64,000 nt of DNA from Utricularia gibba (lineage: Eukaryota > Streptophyta > Magnoliopsida > Lamiales > Lentibulariaceae): the NCBI GenBank assembly GCA_002189035.1, contig NEEC01000016.1, positions 310,001-374,000 of the forward strand. Direction: 5' to 3'. The number at the start of each line of letters is the position of its first letter. Positions within the stretch are counted from its first letter, which is position 1. This document shows positions 45,805-56,829 of this stretch, piece after piece. Position numbers and translations under genes: made by a program. The notes under the pieces were generated by a model. It was given only the letters and a program-made list of their open reading frames with translations, did not search any database and was not told the origin of the DNA.

Positions 45805-47225
45805 ATGGACTGTGGGAGTCTGAGTTTCCTTCGCTTACACAAGAATGCGTGCCCTAAGTATGAACTCCACACGAATACGAGGCTCAGTTTTGTCGATTCC
45901 CTCAAGGTTCTTGTCCTTCAAAAATCCTTTTAGAGTGTTCACAGTCTCATGCCATTACAACTGGTAGCTTTTCGTTTGCAGAATGCCGGTGCTCATTTCA
46001 GCTTTCAACGGAATAGAAGCTCACTGCAGCGCAGAAACAATGTCCTGGTTGTTGTTGGATGTGCGCATCCTCAGAATGCAGATTTGCCTCGTTATTACTC
46101 AAAGAACGAGAGAAAGCCATTTCCCATACCAGTATTGGAATTACGTCGAGCGGCTAGAGAAAGGCAGAAAAACCGCAAGGACCATCCGAGACTTCCAGTT
46201 CCTCCTCCCAGGAGAGGATTGGTGGTAGAGAGGCTGGTCCCTCTTGCCTACAAAGTATACAATGCTAGAATAAAGTTGATCAATAATCTGAAAAGTCTCA
46301 TGAAAGTGATGCCTGTCAAGGCCTGCAAGTAAGTCTTCGCAATTGTGCTTGAAGTATGCGGAGTCATTTGAGTGATCTCTTCATCTTGTGTGTATTCAGG
46401 TGGTGCAATGAGATTCACGTTGGCCCTGTTGGCCATCCATTCCGATCGTGTAGGGGGTCACGAGCTTCAGATCGGAATGGCATGCATGAATGGGTTGGTG
46501 CTGTTGTTGAGGACATAATGATACCCATCGATGCATATCACTTGTATGATCGTCTCGGCAAGCGCATTCCTCATGAAGAGAGATTTTCTGTCCCCAGAAT
46601 TCCAGCCGTGGTTGAGCTATGCATACAAGCAGGAGTCAACCTGCCTGATTATCCCACAAAGAGGCGAAGGAAACCAGTCATACGGATAGGGAAAAAGGAA
46701 TTCATCGATGCCGATGAGAGTGATCTTCCAGATGCAGAGGAAGCTCCCAGCCCAGAATTGGAAAATGAAATACCGAACTCAGAGATCGTGGCACCGTGTA
46801 ACGGAGAAGAAACAGTTCTGCTTGCGGAAAGAACTCTTCAAGCTTGGGAAGACATGAGAAGTGGAGCCAAGAGGCTGATGAAAATGTATCCTGTAAGGAC
46901 ATGCGGCTATTGTCCTGAAGTCCACATCGGTCCAACGGGGCACAAAGCTCAGAACTGTGGAGCTCGTAAACATCAGCAGCGCAATGGGCAGCACGGGTGG
47001 CAAACAGCAATCCTTGATGATCTAATACCTCCTAGATATGTCTGGCATGTCTCCGATGTAAGTAAGCCTTTGAAGAGGGAGTTAAGGAGTTACTATGGCC
47101 AAGCGCCTGCCGTTGTGGAGTTGTGTATGCAGGCCGGTGCTGAAGTTCCTGAGGTGTACAAGTCTACCATGAGGCTGGATGTCGGAATCCCATCAAATGC
47201 GAAAGAAGAAGAAATGGTGGTCTGA
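45805..47225 (+). CDS. APO3/4-like: APO protein (ACCUMULATION OF PHOTOSYSTEM ONE family), APO3/APO4-like
   Basis: Three exons (45805-45906, 45982-46328, 46400-47225) join in phase to 424 residues. The N-terminus has the Arg/Ser-rich, acid-poor look of an organelle targeting peptide. Two APO domains follow, each with conserved Cys and His able to bind metal: MKVMPVKACKWCNEIHVGPV..HPFRSC and MKMYPVRTCGYCPEVHIGPT..HKAQNC, each followed by a W(V/Q)-x3-(V/L)-(E/D)-D segment and a PAVVELC(I/M)QAG segment. APO proteins bind RNA and aid splicing of group II introns; APO1 and APO2 act in plastids and APO3/APO4 probably in mitochondria. Linker residues suggest APO3/4 but I cannot separate them. The start at 45805 relies on a first exon of 34 codons and is less certain than the rest. 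Confidence 0.9.
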
Positions 47226-47312
47226 ACCATGAAACGATGATGTCTTGTTGTATATCAACTTCAACAACCTTATGATCAATCGTCACTACAGATGTCTGTC
47301 TAACCGGAGGCA

Positions 47313-48187
47313 TCACTTTGACTCTGAGGGCCTTCCTGTGTCTTCTTCTTTTTCTTCTCCAATGGTGTCTTCTACCACACTTGATGTGGTAAATTTACGC
47401 CGTTCCTCTGATGTTGCAGTGATAACAGGCATCCATATATCAGCAGTAGAGCTCAATATGGTCCTGACTTCAGGGTCAGAAGCCATCGTCGACGATATCA
47501 TCTCCCCGACGTTATCGAGCTGCTTCGATAAGGTGTCCAGCTTCTCTGCTATCTCAACCTAAAACATGCTCCAACGACAGGATATTGATGTTGATGTATT
47601 AAACATCATATAGCTGCGATGGATTTGGAACCAACCTCATTGAGATGCTGGGCAGACTGGGATGGCAGTTTCCGGACTTCTAATCCCAGAGCTTCAATCT
47701 TCGCACGCAGCTCCACTTCTTCTTCATTGGTTAATGCTTCCACCTGACAAGCGTTGTACAAAAGGTTACAGTTTGACGCAAAGTTAAATTTGCAAGGAAC
47801 GAATCTGATGAGGATCTAATGCTCAGAACCCCAGAGAGGGAGCGATGCTCAGATCATACATCAACAATTAAAAAAAATAAAAGCAATTTCCCAAGGGTTG
47901 CAAACGAAGGATTGGGTGGTTATTTAGGGTTCACATCGAAGACTTCACCAAAACGGAGAGCGGAATCTCACGGCGTCAATCGGATCTCAAGAATTCGATT
48001 GCAGGTCTGAAATCGTCGATGCAATCGGAAGCTGGGACCGGACTTTCAAAGGCTGGCATATCATTACAGGCGATGATAACAAGATATAAGAGAAAGAAAC
48101 CTGCTGGAGGAGACTGGAGAGCAAACCAAAGAACTGCGCATCTGCGGCCACCGGCGATGGAGGCGCTTCTCCGCTGCCTTCGGCCAT
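47313..48187 (-). CDS. Small conserved plant protein of unknown function
   Basis: Three minus-strand exons (48187-48101, 47743-47636, 47558-47313) join in phase to 146 residues. The acidic N-terminus MAEGSGEAPPSPVAADAQFF is followed by GLLSSLLQQ, then a Glu-rich helical tract (NEEEVELRAKIEALGLEVRK, EIAEKLDTLSKQLDNVGEMI) that should form a coiled coil, then a well-kept block RTILSSTADIWMPVITATSE and an acidic tail. I believe similar single-copy proteins exist across plants, but I know no function. The open frame, exact phases and coiled-coil design support a real gene. Its stop codon is only 87 bp from that of the convergent APO gene. Confidence 0.75.
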
Positions 48188-48735
48188 TTTTCTGCACTCA
48201 CGAATCACAACTATACTGGAGTTCGGCAGCCAAAAAAAAAAGGATGTCGATAAAATTTTGAGAACACGCGATTTTAAATCAAAATTTGCAGTAAATTTAT
48301 AACCCCAATTTGGCTTTGCATTTGAACATGGGTATCGATTTACATTCTCCGTAATTTCAAATTGGTAATTTTTGAACTCGGCAACCTAATTTTTTACATT
48401 TTGGAAGTCGAAATGGGATTTTGAATTTGAATTTCAAAACCATCATCAAATTGATCTCTACATTTGAAGTGACGGGATTTTGTGAGTCGAGAGCAGAGTA
48501 ATCAGATTCGACGGCGGTGATAACCGGAAATGGCGAATTCCAAAGCAAAAGAAAATAAATATTCAAGCAATTAGCAATAATCATGAATGCCTAAAGTGAC
48601 GAATCGGAAAATTACGATAATTGCAGACGAAGAAGATCCTCAAATCAAGTCTCCTAAAACAACTGCATTATTCCAGACCAAGATCTCATCCTAAATTTGA
48701 AACCACACGGAACAGAAGCCACGTCGCCACGTTAT

Positions 48736-48927
48736 TCAGTGCCTCAACGCGGCGAAAACCGAGACAAAGAGAGACGACGCCACAACAGCTACGGGGATCG
48801 GCAACGAAAGCGCGCCGGAAGTCGGCGATGGAGCCGGTGCGAACGACTGTCCGTCCGCGAAGCTAGCAATAGCGGCGAAGGCGAAAAACATGATCGCCGC
48901 CGCCTCCGCAAATCTGATTAGCGCCAC
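48736..48927 (-). CDS. Arabinogalactan-peptide-like small secreted protein
   Basis: A short minus-strand frame ending at 48736 encodes a signal-peptide-like segment (MFFAFAAIASFADG), a classical AG-peptide core SFAPAPSPTSGAL with Ala-Pro and Ser-Pro dipeptides for arabinogalactan attachment, and a hydrophobic C-terminus (IPVAVVASSLFVSVFAAL) suitable for GPI anchoring. Such peptides sit on the plasma membrane outer face and in the wall. The best signal peptide would start ALIRFAEAAAIMFF at 48927, but the codon there is GTG, not ATG. The only ATG in frame is at 48891, which leaves 51 residues without the basic n-region. A TATA-like TATATA lies near 49010 on the same strand, which fits transcription. 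Identity is probable, the start is doubtful. Confidence 0.6.
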   Translation of the reverse strand: MALIRFAEAAAIMFFAFAAIASFADGQSFAPAPSPTSGALSLPIPVAVVASSLFVSVFAALRH

Positions 48928-49892
48928 GAGAGTCGTTGGAAGCCTTCGTGCCGAGTGCGAAACAATATCGGGGCGGCGGTCTGAGGAGGCAGGGCACGTA
49001 AAGAACGATATATAGAGAGAATCAGTGGGGCCCCATAAACAGCTGGCAAAAGTGGCTTGGGGTTAACGCCAACGTGAACCAGGGTAGCCACGTGATGACT
49101 GATGACTGGGAGGAAACGCGCCACATGGCTTAGGTTCATTTTACTTTTACTTTTTTATTCCAAAAAAATTCCAAAAAAAATTAAGTAAAAATAATAAAAA
49201 AAAGCAGAAATTCATCCCTTAAAAATTATTATTCCAGTTTAATTCGATAAAATAATTTTTTCGTTACTTCAAGTGTCTCGTTGTGGATTATATGTTCATT
49301 TTCAATATTATTATTGTATTTTAAAATAATTTTACATATGAAAGGTTATGTTTAATTCTATACCTTTAATATAAGATTAGTAGTATAATGATAACATTTT
49401 ACATTGGTTACGGACGAGATAAAAGAATATTTTTAAATAAATGAACTTTATTAATTTTACATAAAGTATTTTTTCGAAAACAATGAATCAGAATTAGATA
49501 CTAAAAAAGTATTCTGAAAAATTTTTAAAACCTATTTTTATTTTTTAAAATAAAAATAATTTTGTTCTAGAATAATTTTAATTGTAAAATTAATTTTATC
49601 AAAAATATTTTAAAAATTATGACTATAAAAATTATTTTTGAAAAATTAAGGAGTTGTTTACTTTTATTTTTTATTTCTATTTTTGAAAAATAAAATTAGG
49701 TTTCAAAAATTTTTCAAAACAGATTAAATATATATAATATATTTTAAGAAGAAAATTAATTATAACAATTGATGCAAAAATTGAACCATGAGTATCATGT
49801 GTCTGAAGAGATACATATGAACACCACACTCAATCATCTTATGTCTAATGTTCAGAAATCACAGCAGGAGAAGGGAAAAACGCAGTGTTTTC
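48928..49892. other. AT-rich spacer between AG-peptide and NEK genes
   Basis: The left 200 bases are the probable promoter of the AG-peptide gene. From 49140 to 49790 the sequence is extremely AT-rich, with A/T tracts of the TTTTTGAAAAAT kind. No gene is seen. Confidence 0.55.
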
Positions 49893-52602
49893 CTAGGAGG
49901 AGTCCCTGGCCATCTTTTTTGCCTTCATGAGGGTTTTTGTCAACCAGATGGCGGTTTCTCTGGAGGACACCATTTCGTCTCCGAATGGCTTCAGGATTCC
50001 GGTGAGCTCGTCGAGTTTGTCTTCCTTAAGTAGCTCGGCGCATAGCTCCAGGAGGGACTCTAGTGCATCAGCTCTCTGCGGCACGGCGCTTCCCTGTTCA
50101 CTTTTACTGATGGAAGCTGGTTCCTGTGACAATGGCTGGGCTCGCTCTTGGAGATTCGCCTCTTTCTCATGCGCATTGTCGGTTACCTGAATGGGCGGCG
50201 CCCGGTTGGTGGGACATCGTTCTCCGGGCAGCTCTGAGTGACAGCTTTGACGGCAAGAGATGTCTCCGACGGCGAAATTGAGGTGTGTTGGTTGTGAGAT
50301 GCAGCGTCTTCCTTCTTCGTTCCAAAAACATTCCTGGAAGCTGCGATCTCTCCTGATCGTCTGAGAGACGAGGAGTAAGTGATGCTGGTGTCGTCTTCTA
50401 CATTGCCAGCACTCTTGGAATCTTCACTGTCGGTGGAGATCTTCCCGGAGTAGCTTGTCCGATCAACTCTCTTCGTCTCCAGAATGTCATCGAAGGAGAT
50501 ATCGCCTTCCAGCAAACTGGGAAGCTGCATATCCTTGTTTTCATCGAACAACGGAAGCAGATCCTTCGGTTTCTGCTTCACTTCTCTGAGCCGGCTGCCC
50601 GTCGGAGGAGAAGTCTTCACCTTCTTCTCCTTGGTATTTTTCGGGGAGGGAGACTTCACCGGGAGAAAGGTGGGGGACGGATCATGGCACCGGAGAAGGA
50701 ATGGCTGCAAATGCGGAAGCCTCAACAGCTCCGCCGCCTGCAAAGCAACCAAGATGATGATAAACCTCAACAGCCGATGAAGCACGACGGGGAAACCACT
50801 CACCGCCGGCCTGTGTTCCATGCTCTTCCTGAGCATGCTCTTGATGATTTGCTTCCTACAATCCCAAGAACACAAAGCTCTCTGTAAGTTGCTACGATTT
50901 CCCACCAACAAACAGCTTTAATGGTCACCGGTGATCAACTAAAAGAAGGCTTACAGGGAAGGAGAGTAGATGATCGGAAGTGGAGAAATCAAAGATCTGT
51001 TGATCTTGTTAACAAGTCCAGCCATGTCCTGTTACACATCAGTGTTCTGTTACAGGCATCAGCCTTTGAAGAAGCAGACAAAATGCTCTCCATGTATGAA
51101 CTTACAGACGCCTTGAATGCTTGTTGATGTGCAGCGATCTCAAACACGCAGCAGCCTTCAAGAAACGAAATCCTGATGAGAGGGGGAGATCAAAAGGATA
51201 CAAAACAGATGGATATCAATCTGATACACTACCAAGCGACCATATGTCGGATTTGTAGCCATATGGCGTGCCGGCGAGCAGCTCCGGGAAAACATAATTT
51301 GGGGTTCCGGCAGCCTGCACAGATTGCACTCAGCATTTTGAAACAAGAAAGCAGTTCATATTTCAGAACAAGATGTAAAGAGAGTGGGAGTGATGTAGCA
51401 AGCTTCTGTTTTTGCCAAAAGGATGTGACAAAAGAGTTTCAAATGGCTGAGAAGCGCACCGGACAAGCGAGCTCTCCATCAAGAAGCTTAGATAACCCAA
51501 AGTCTCCTACAGATCAGCCAAATGAAAAGGGTAACATGCCAAATTAGTGATGGATTGAATCCATCTCAGAAACAATGGTTTTGCATCATCTTACCGAGAC
51601 AGATATCATTTTCCCTTGTGAGGAATACATTTGAGAGCTGCAGGGTAACATATACATGATAATCAAATCGATAACTGCAGTTCAGATCAATCAGAGATCA
51701 AACCTTTAGGTTCCCATGAAGAACTCGATTTGAATGAATAAAGTCGATGGCTAGCAGCATCTGTGTCAACCACTTGCAGACTATCTGGGGCAAACAAAAG
51801 TGGCGTTCAACATTCTGATAGTCCTATTCCTTGGACTAGAAAGAATGCAAAAACTGATTCACCTCCTCTGGAAAATATGCTCCTCTCGCCCTCCTGATAA
51901 CTTGATGGCTGCAGTATGAAATATGCATTCAGTCAGTGGCGTTTCTCATTTCTCACCCCCGGAAACACTGTTACTTACATGTTTCCATGCTCGCAATAGC
52001 TAGTTATAATGCATATGCTGTCTCCCTGAGAATGAACAGAGGATCACTTAAACTGCTAGAGCTTGAAAAAGGTGTATAATTTAACACAATACCGCTTCAA
52101 ACCAAACATCTTTGTATTCAAGAATATAGGGGTGTCTCAGTTTTGCGAGTACGTTCAGCTGCAACCAAGGCAAACAGATCAAGCTCAAGATAAACATCCT
52201 AATGCCAATAATCTTGTTCAGTAAACAAGAGATCCCCGGTGGTGGAAACAACCTCTTGGTGGGCTGCACGCTTGAATTTTTCCGTTTGCTTAGAGATGCT
52301 GATTTTCTTTAGCACGTATCTGCAAATGGGAAATGGAAACGAATTACTGAACTTCCATTTGCAATTCCCAAAAACACTGAATTTTGGATTTAACCATAAG
52401 GATAAGGAATTGCTGCACACCAAACATGGAGGCAGGAGGATATCAGGAACCAGAGCAGAGTTTCTAACCTCTTGTTTTCAGTCCTGTGAACAACGAGAAA
52501 AGTTGCAGAGAAAGAACCTCGCCCAATTTGTTCTACTACTTCATAATCTTCCATCTTGGAGCTTGGATCCCCGTTTTCTGTCTCCATCAAAACTGCTTTC
52601 AT
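49893..52602 (-). CDS. NIMA-related (NEK) protein kinase homologue, catalytic Asp lost, one-base deletion in last exon
   Basis: A multi-exon minus-strand gene from ATG 52602 (exon 1 52602-52469) to the stop at 49893. The kinase part follows plant NEKs: [81 protein letters not shown] (51496-51504), [41 protein letters not shown] and [15 protein letters not shown]. The C-terminus has the NEK tail [24 protein letters not shown] and [14 protein letters not shown] kinases control microtubules and directional cell growth. The catalytic loop reads HGNLKLSN instead of HRDLKCSN, so the catalytic Asp is Asn; ATP-binding Lys and DFG remain. The last exon (50737-49893, 845 bp) changes frame at a GGG run (50211-50213 on the plus strand); one extra base restores 846 bp and the NEK tail. 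Confidence 0.88.
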
Positions 52603-54311
52603 AAAAATACTCAGTCACATCTCCACCAAAAAAACAAAATAAATCATAACCCACCTCTCCCGGCTTTAGAAAATAAATGCTCAGGATTCAGCAAGCAATC
52701 GATCAATTAAAGCAAAACCCGGGTTCCCCTTCTGGGTAGCCTCAACAAGAAGACCCCTTCAAACTTAAAGGCATTACCCGTGAAACATAAAAGCATTACC
52801 GATTTACAAGTAGTGCGACTATTCTCCCAGCTTAAAGCAGTATGAAATGAACCGGAAAGTGTCACTTTGTGCAGACGTGCGTGAAATAGAGTAAAGAAGG
52901 GGTGGTTGGTAGTGCTCCTTGATGAATGCGGAGAACCCAGCAATGAATTATTTGTGAAGTATGGCCTCCAGGGCACCCCACAAAGAGAAAGCTCTGTATT
53001 TTCCGGATTTTCATCTTTTTTGACTTGTATCCCGCATTCAATGGAGAGTAGCCCAGCATTACTCAATCATCTGAAAACCATGATCCGCATTCATTCAGCA
53101 CACAAATTCAATAATGGGCCTCAACTCAATCCCCATTATTCTGCCGCTAGTACGTAATCATCTCTTGAATGAAGATGCTTCTGCTAATAATTCTGTTTGC
53201 TCCTCTCTTACAATAGTGCGAAATAATGACTGCAGCCATCAAAAAAAACTGTGCTTGCAACAAGTAATGGCGTTTGTATTATAAAATCCAAAGGGATTGA
53301 AGATGGTGGTCCTTTGTCCAAACCCAACAACTTAAATAATTGTTTTGAGAAAGAGTTGGTAAGAAATGTCCTTATCCCCTCACCTGCAATGAAATGTTGA
53401 CATTGAAGTCCCAAAGCCAAGATGGGGATGAGACTGAAACCACAAGTGGGTATGATTTGATTTGATTGCTCACGCACTCGCTCGCTCAACACCGCGACGC
53501 CTCCTTGTCAGAAATTAACACCATGGCATTCCCCGCCATAAGCGTAGTACTTGAGAGAGAGAGGGAGACATGCGTGGATGATGTCAGGTGATTATTAATT
53601 AATTATTTGATTCATGACTGCCATTGCTCCTCCCTCTTTGAGTTATGAATGGAATTCAATGGTGATGCTCACTTTTCAACTACCCAAATTCAAGAAGATG
53701 AAGAAGAAGAAGAAGAAGCAGGCGGAGGAGGCGCAGCCGCAGCAGCACCAGACCCACTGTCGGTGGTTCGGTATCTGTGGTGCTGATTGCTACTCTACTC
53801 TGAGAGGTCCCGTTCAGCCGTAAATGGCGAGTGGTTGCCTCTTCATTAACCTCTATCTTGCTTCCTTATTAAATAAATAATATACCTCAATTATTTACAA
53901 CGTTTATAAAATAATTTAACTAATATAATATTATATATATCTTTTATCATCAAAATTTTTTATATAGTCTATTCAATTATACCAGCTTAGATTATCAAAT
54001 ATATTAATATATATCAATACATACATATTCATAAACGTAAACATGAATCTGCCAAACACAATATTAATACTATCATATGTACACTGGTTTCTTCATTGTC
54101 CTTAGAAACCAATTTTCAAAGGCTGGAGACAGTGTTCTGGGAAAAAAGAAACAGAGTGAAGGATCTGGTTTGAGCATGTTGCTGATTTAAATAGAATGGG
54201 CATACCTGGCATTTGATTGTGAGGGTTGGGATGAACCCTCCATAGTGTTTTCAAAAGAAGATCCTACACATTACTACCAGAGACACCTGATGGCACTGAA
54301 ACATGTAGTAG
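52603..54311. other. Spacer between NEK and DNAJC9 genes
   Basis: The left part should be the NEK promoter. An (AAG)n run at 53696-53719 sits in a short plus-strand frame that has no recognisable domain. From 53850 to 54110 the sequence is AT-rich. No gene is supported. Confidence 0.45.
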
Positions 54312-55969
54312 TTACTTTGTCTTTGATCGTCGCTTCTCGAGTTTCCTTCGGGTAGCTTCAAATTCTTCTTCACTGGGTTCTGGGGCAGCTTCATCGCCTC
54401 CATATCTCTGAACAAGTGATGAGAACATGGAATCAATCTTCCCTTTTCTGTCTGTTTGTCGTTTGGATATTATGGCATAGAGATCAGAGGAGCTGCTGCC
54501 GTTTAATCTGCGTTTAGAAGGAAGGGGGCTCATTTGTTTAGTGATGAGAAGGGTAGGCATGAAGGGGGGGCACATCTTACTTCTTTCTCTGTCTCAGTGG
54601 ACTCGTAGGAGGCTTGCTTTTTGAAACCCTTTTGGCCCATTTCTCATAACTCTTCGTTTGCTTCAACTCTCCTGCAAGATCAAAGTAAGACATAAGAAAC
54701 AAAAGGACATACTCCAGCATGGGGGATGGGATAGTTATGCCTCCTTCCACCATTGGATGCACAGGACACAAAAAAAGATAGACGCAAGGATATTTTACCT
54801 GCAGAAATGGCCTCATCAATCATATCCTTGAAACGGTGAGAATCCAGGACAGGATCAGAGCATATCATACAGCAAAAGAGCCTGAAGTAGAGTCGGAGAC
54901 ATGAAAGAACGAGTGATTAAGCTTTGGTGTCTAGGAAAATGAAACAGTTATCAAATACCTGTCCATGTTTCCGTTGCATTTCTTGTAAAGCTCAAGCAAG
55001 TCTTTTTTCTCTGAATCGGAGCCTCTGTAATTTGCTTCAAACTCCTCAATATCAGCCTCAGAGATCTGGAAAACGCAATCATCACACGAATGATATGGTC
55101 ACAGAACAGAACAAGCACCAAGGTACACCGGAAAGCTCCCATGTGTAGAAGAAGAAAAACCTTCTTATACAAAGTTCTGAAAAATCTCTGCAGATTTTGG
55201 ATGGCATCGCCCGCCAGATCCTATCAATCAAACATGATGATTGTAGTTTAGGATACATCGAAGGAAACCATCTACATTAAGAACACCCACATTTGCTCAT
55301 ATGAACTGAAGTGTGTGAGATTAGAAACCCACAAGGGTTCATAAACTGTGATGAAAGATGCATCTTTGAAAACCTCAATATAAACATAGTTATGTAAAAA
55401 GGAATTACAGCATCATCAACACAGCCAGTTTGATCATAGACAGCCCTCTTCTCCTCATCGCCAAGAATTGAGATAACCTTTTGAAGATTCTGAAATTTTT
55501 CCTTAGCCTCCTACACAAACATCACATCAAAATAAAAACTTTCCGTGAGACAAACCGAGGCCAACAATAGCAAAGCAGCCTTGATATGCCTCCTTAACAT
55601 GATATGATGCAGATAAAAATTCACCTCGTCATTGGGATTTTTATCAGGATGCAGGCGCAGGGCCAATTTGTGATATGCTTTCTTTATCTCTTGCTGCGAT
55701 GCAGTGCTTTCCACCCCAAGAACCTAGCACGCAACGCTCAACTTACATCAGATTGATACACCCATTGGAAAATAAGCCTTTCCAGCGACCCCCTAAAATG
55801 ATCAAAGCCCAGGTAGCATAATAGAAAGCTAAAGATACTAAACCTGATACAAGTCAGTGTCACTCGAACGGGGAGATTTCACTTTCCCATCCTGGTTTTC
55901 ATTCATCTCCGCATCATCGTCCTCCAAATTTTCTTCAGAAACACTAGCGTTCTTCTTCCGCTTCCCCAT
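54312..55969 (-). CDS. DNAJC9-like: J-domain protein of the DNAJC9 type
   Basis: Eight minus-strand exons (55969-55844, 55723-55625, 55510-55409, 55220-55161, 55065-54959, 54881-54799, 54671-54581, 54507-54312) join in phase to 287 residues. After a charged N-terminus ([20 protein letters not shown]) comes a J domain, [20 protein letters not shown], with the HPD triad at about 67-69 ([10 protein letters not shown]) and [20 protein letters not shown]. The rest follows the DNAJC9 plan: [52 protein letters not shown] and a basic tail ending [15 protein letters not shown]. Human DNAJC9 is a histone H3-H4 co-chaperone that stimulates HSP70 in the nucleus; the plant role is inferred. All residues needed for HSP70 stimulation are present and no defect is seen. 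Confidence 0.92.
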
Positions 55970-56829
55970 TCTAAGAACAACAAAAAGCGCTGCAACTGAG
56001 AATTCGCGGTATTACACGTCCCCGCTCAGGGTTTTCGGAACCGACGACCTCCCTTTAATTCCCGCCATACCGCCCCCCAAATCTCCCAATTTCCCACTAC
56101 ACCACAGTACGGATCAAAACCTAAGATTGGGCCTAGAAAATCAAGAACGGGCCCAGCTCGCTTTTCTAAAATTGGGGTTTAATATTCATAATAATATTGC
56201 TAATAAAAATATAATTTTTATTCATTTCAACATGGTGTACGGATTAGGTGAAAAAAATAAATTTCAGTTATGATAAAAACATTAAATACAATTATAAAAA
56301 AATTGTTAACCGAATAAAACATTAGTTCAATTTTAGAATGAGTATTAAAACAAATAATATACAATTTAAAAATGAACTAATTAAATATATAAAAAATATA
56401 AATCATTAATAATTACGATCAATTAATTTTTTTAATATAATTAACGTTTATTATATAATTAGATTTCACGCATAATTAAGTATACATAAAATGCTTAATT
56501 TCGAAAAATAGTAGGCATTTCATTATTATAAAGTCATATTCGGGGTACATATCATCTCAATGCAGGTGCAACATCGATAAGTAGAAATCACTCATTAGTA
56601 CTCAGGGATTACTGCTGCTCCGCCGGGGGTGCCGGTGGCGGTGACTCTGCTCGTCTCCGGGAGGCGTAGCAGATGGAGCTGATCCACTGCAGTAGAGTCA
56701 CATAAGCCGCATAGAGGAGGGGCTGCCCCCATCGTTGCCGGTCCCCCGGAGGGTGGTCGTGGAAAGGCGAGTCTCAGACTCTATCATCTATATACAAATC
56801 TAGCTGCTCCCACATTCCATATCCTCCGT
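55970..56829. other. DNAJC9 promoter and 3' flank of the bHLH gene
   Basis: AT-rich from 56200 to 56560. At 56610-56740 a minus-strand open stretch reads LLYAAYVTLLQWISSICYAS and then SPPPAPPAEQQ to a stop. It looks coding-like, but I cannot connect it to a start, domain or gene. Confidence 0.4.

Noticed and set aside
49480-49760. A/T-tract blocks at 16.8, 41.2 and 49.6 kb as copies of one miniature transposon.
   Set aside because: They share base composition and TTTTTGAAAA-type words, but I cannot find common ends, terminal inverted repeats or target-site duplications by eye.
53614-53823. Plus-strand frame with a poly-Lys run as a small gene.
   Set aside because: The Lys run comes from an (AAG)n microsatellite and nothing around it resembles a known protein.
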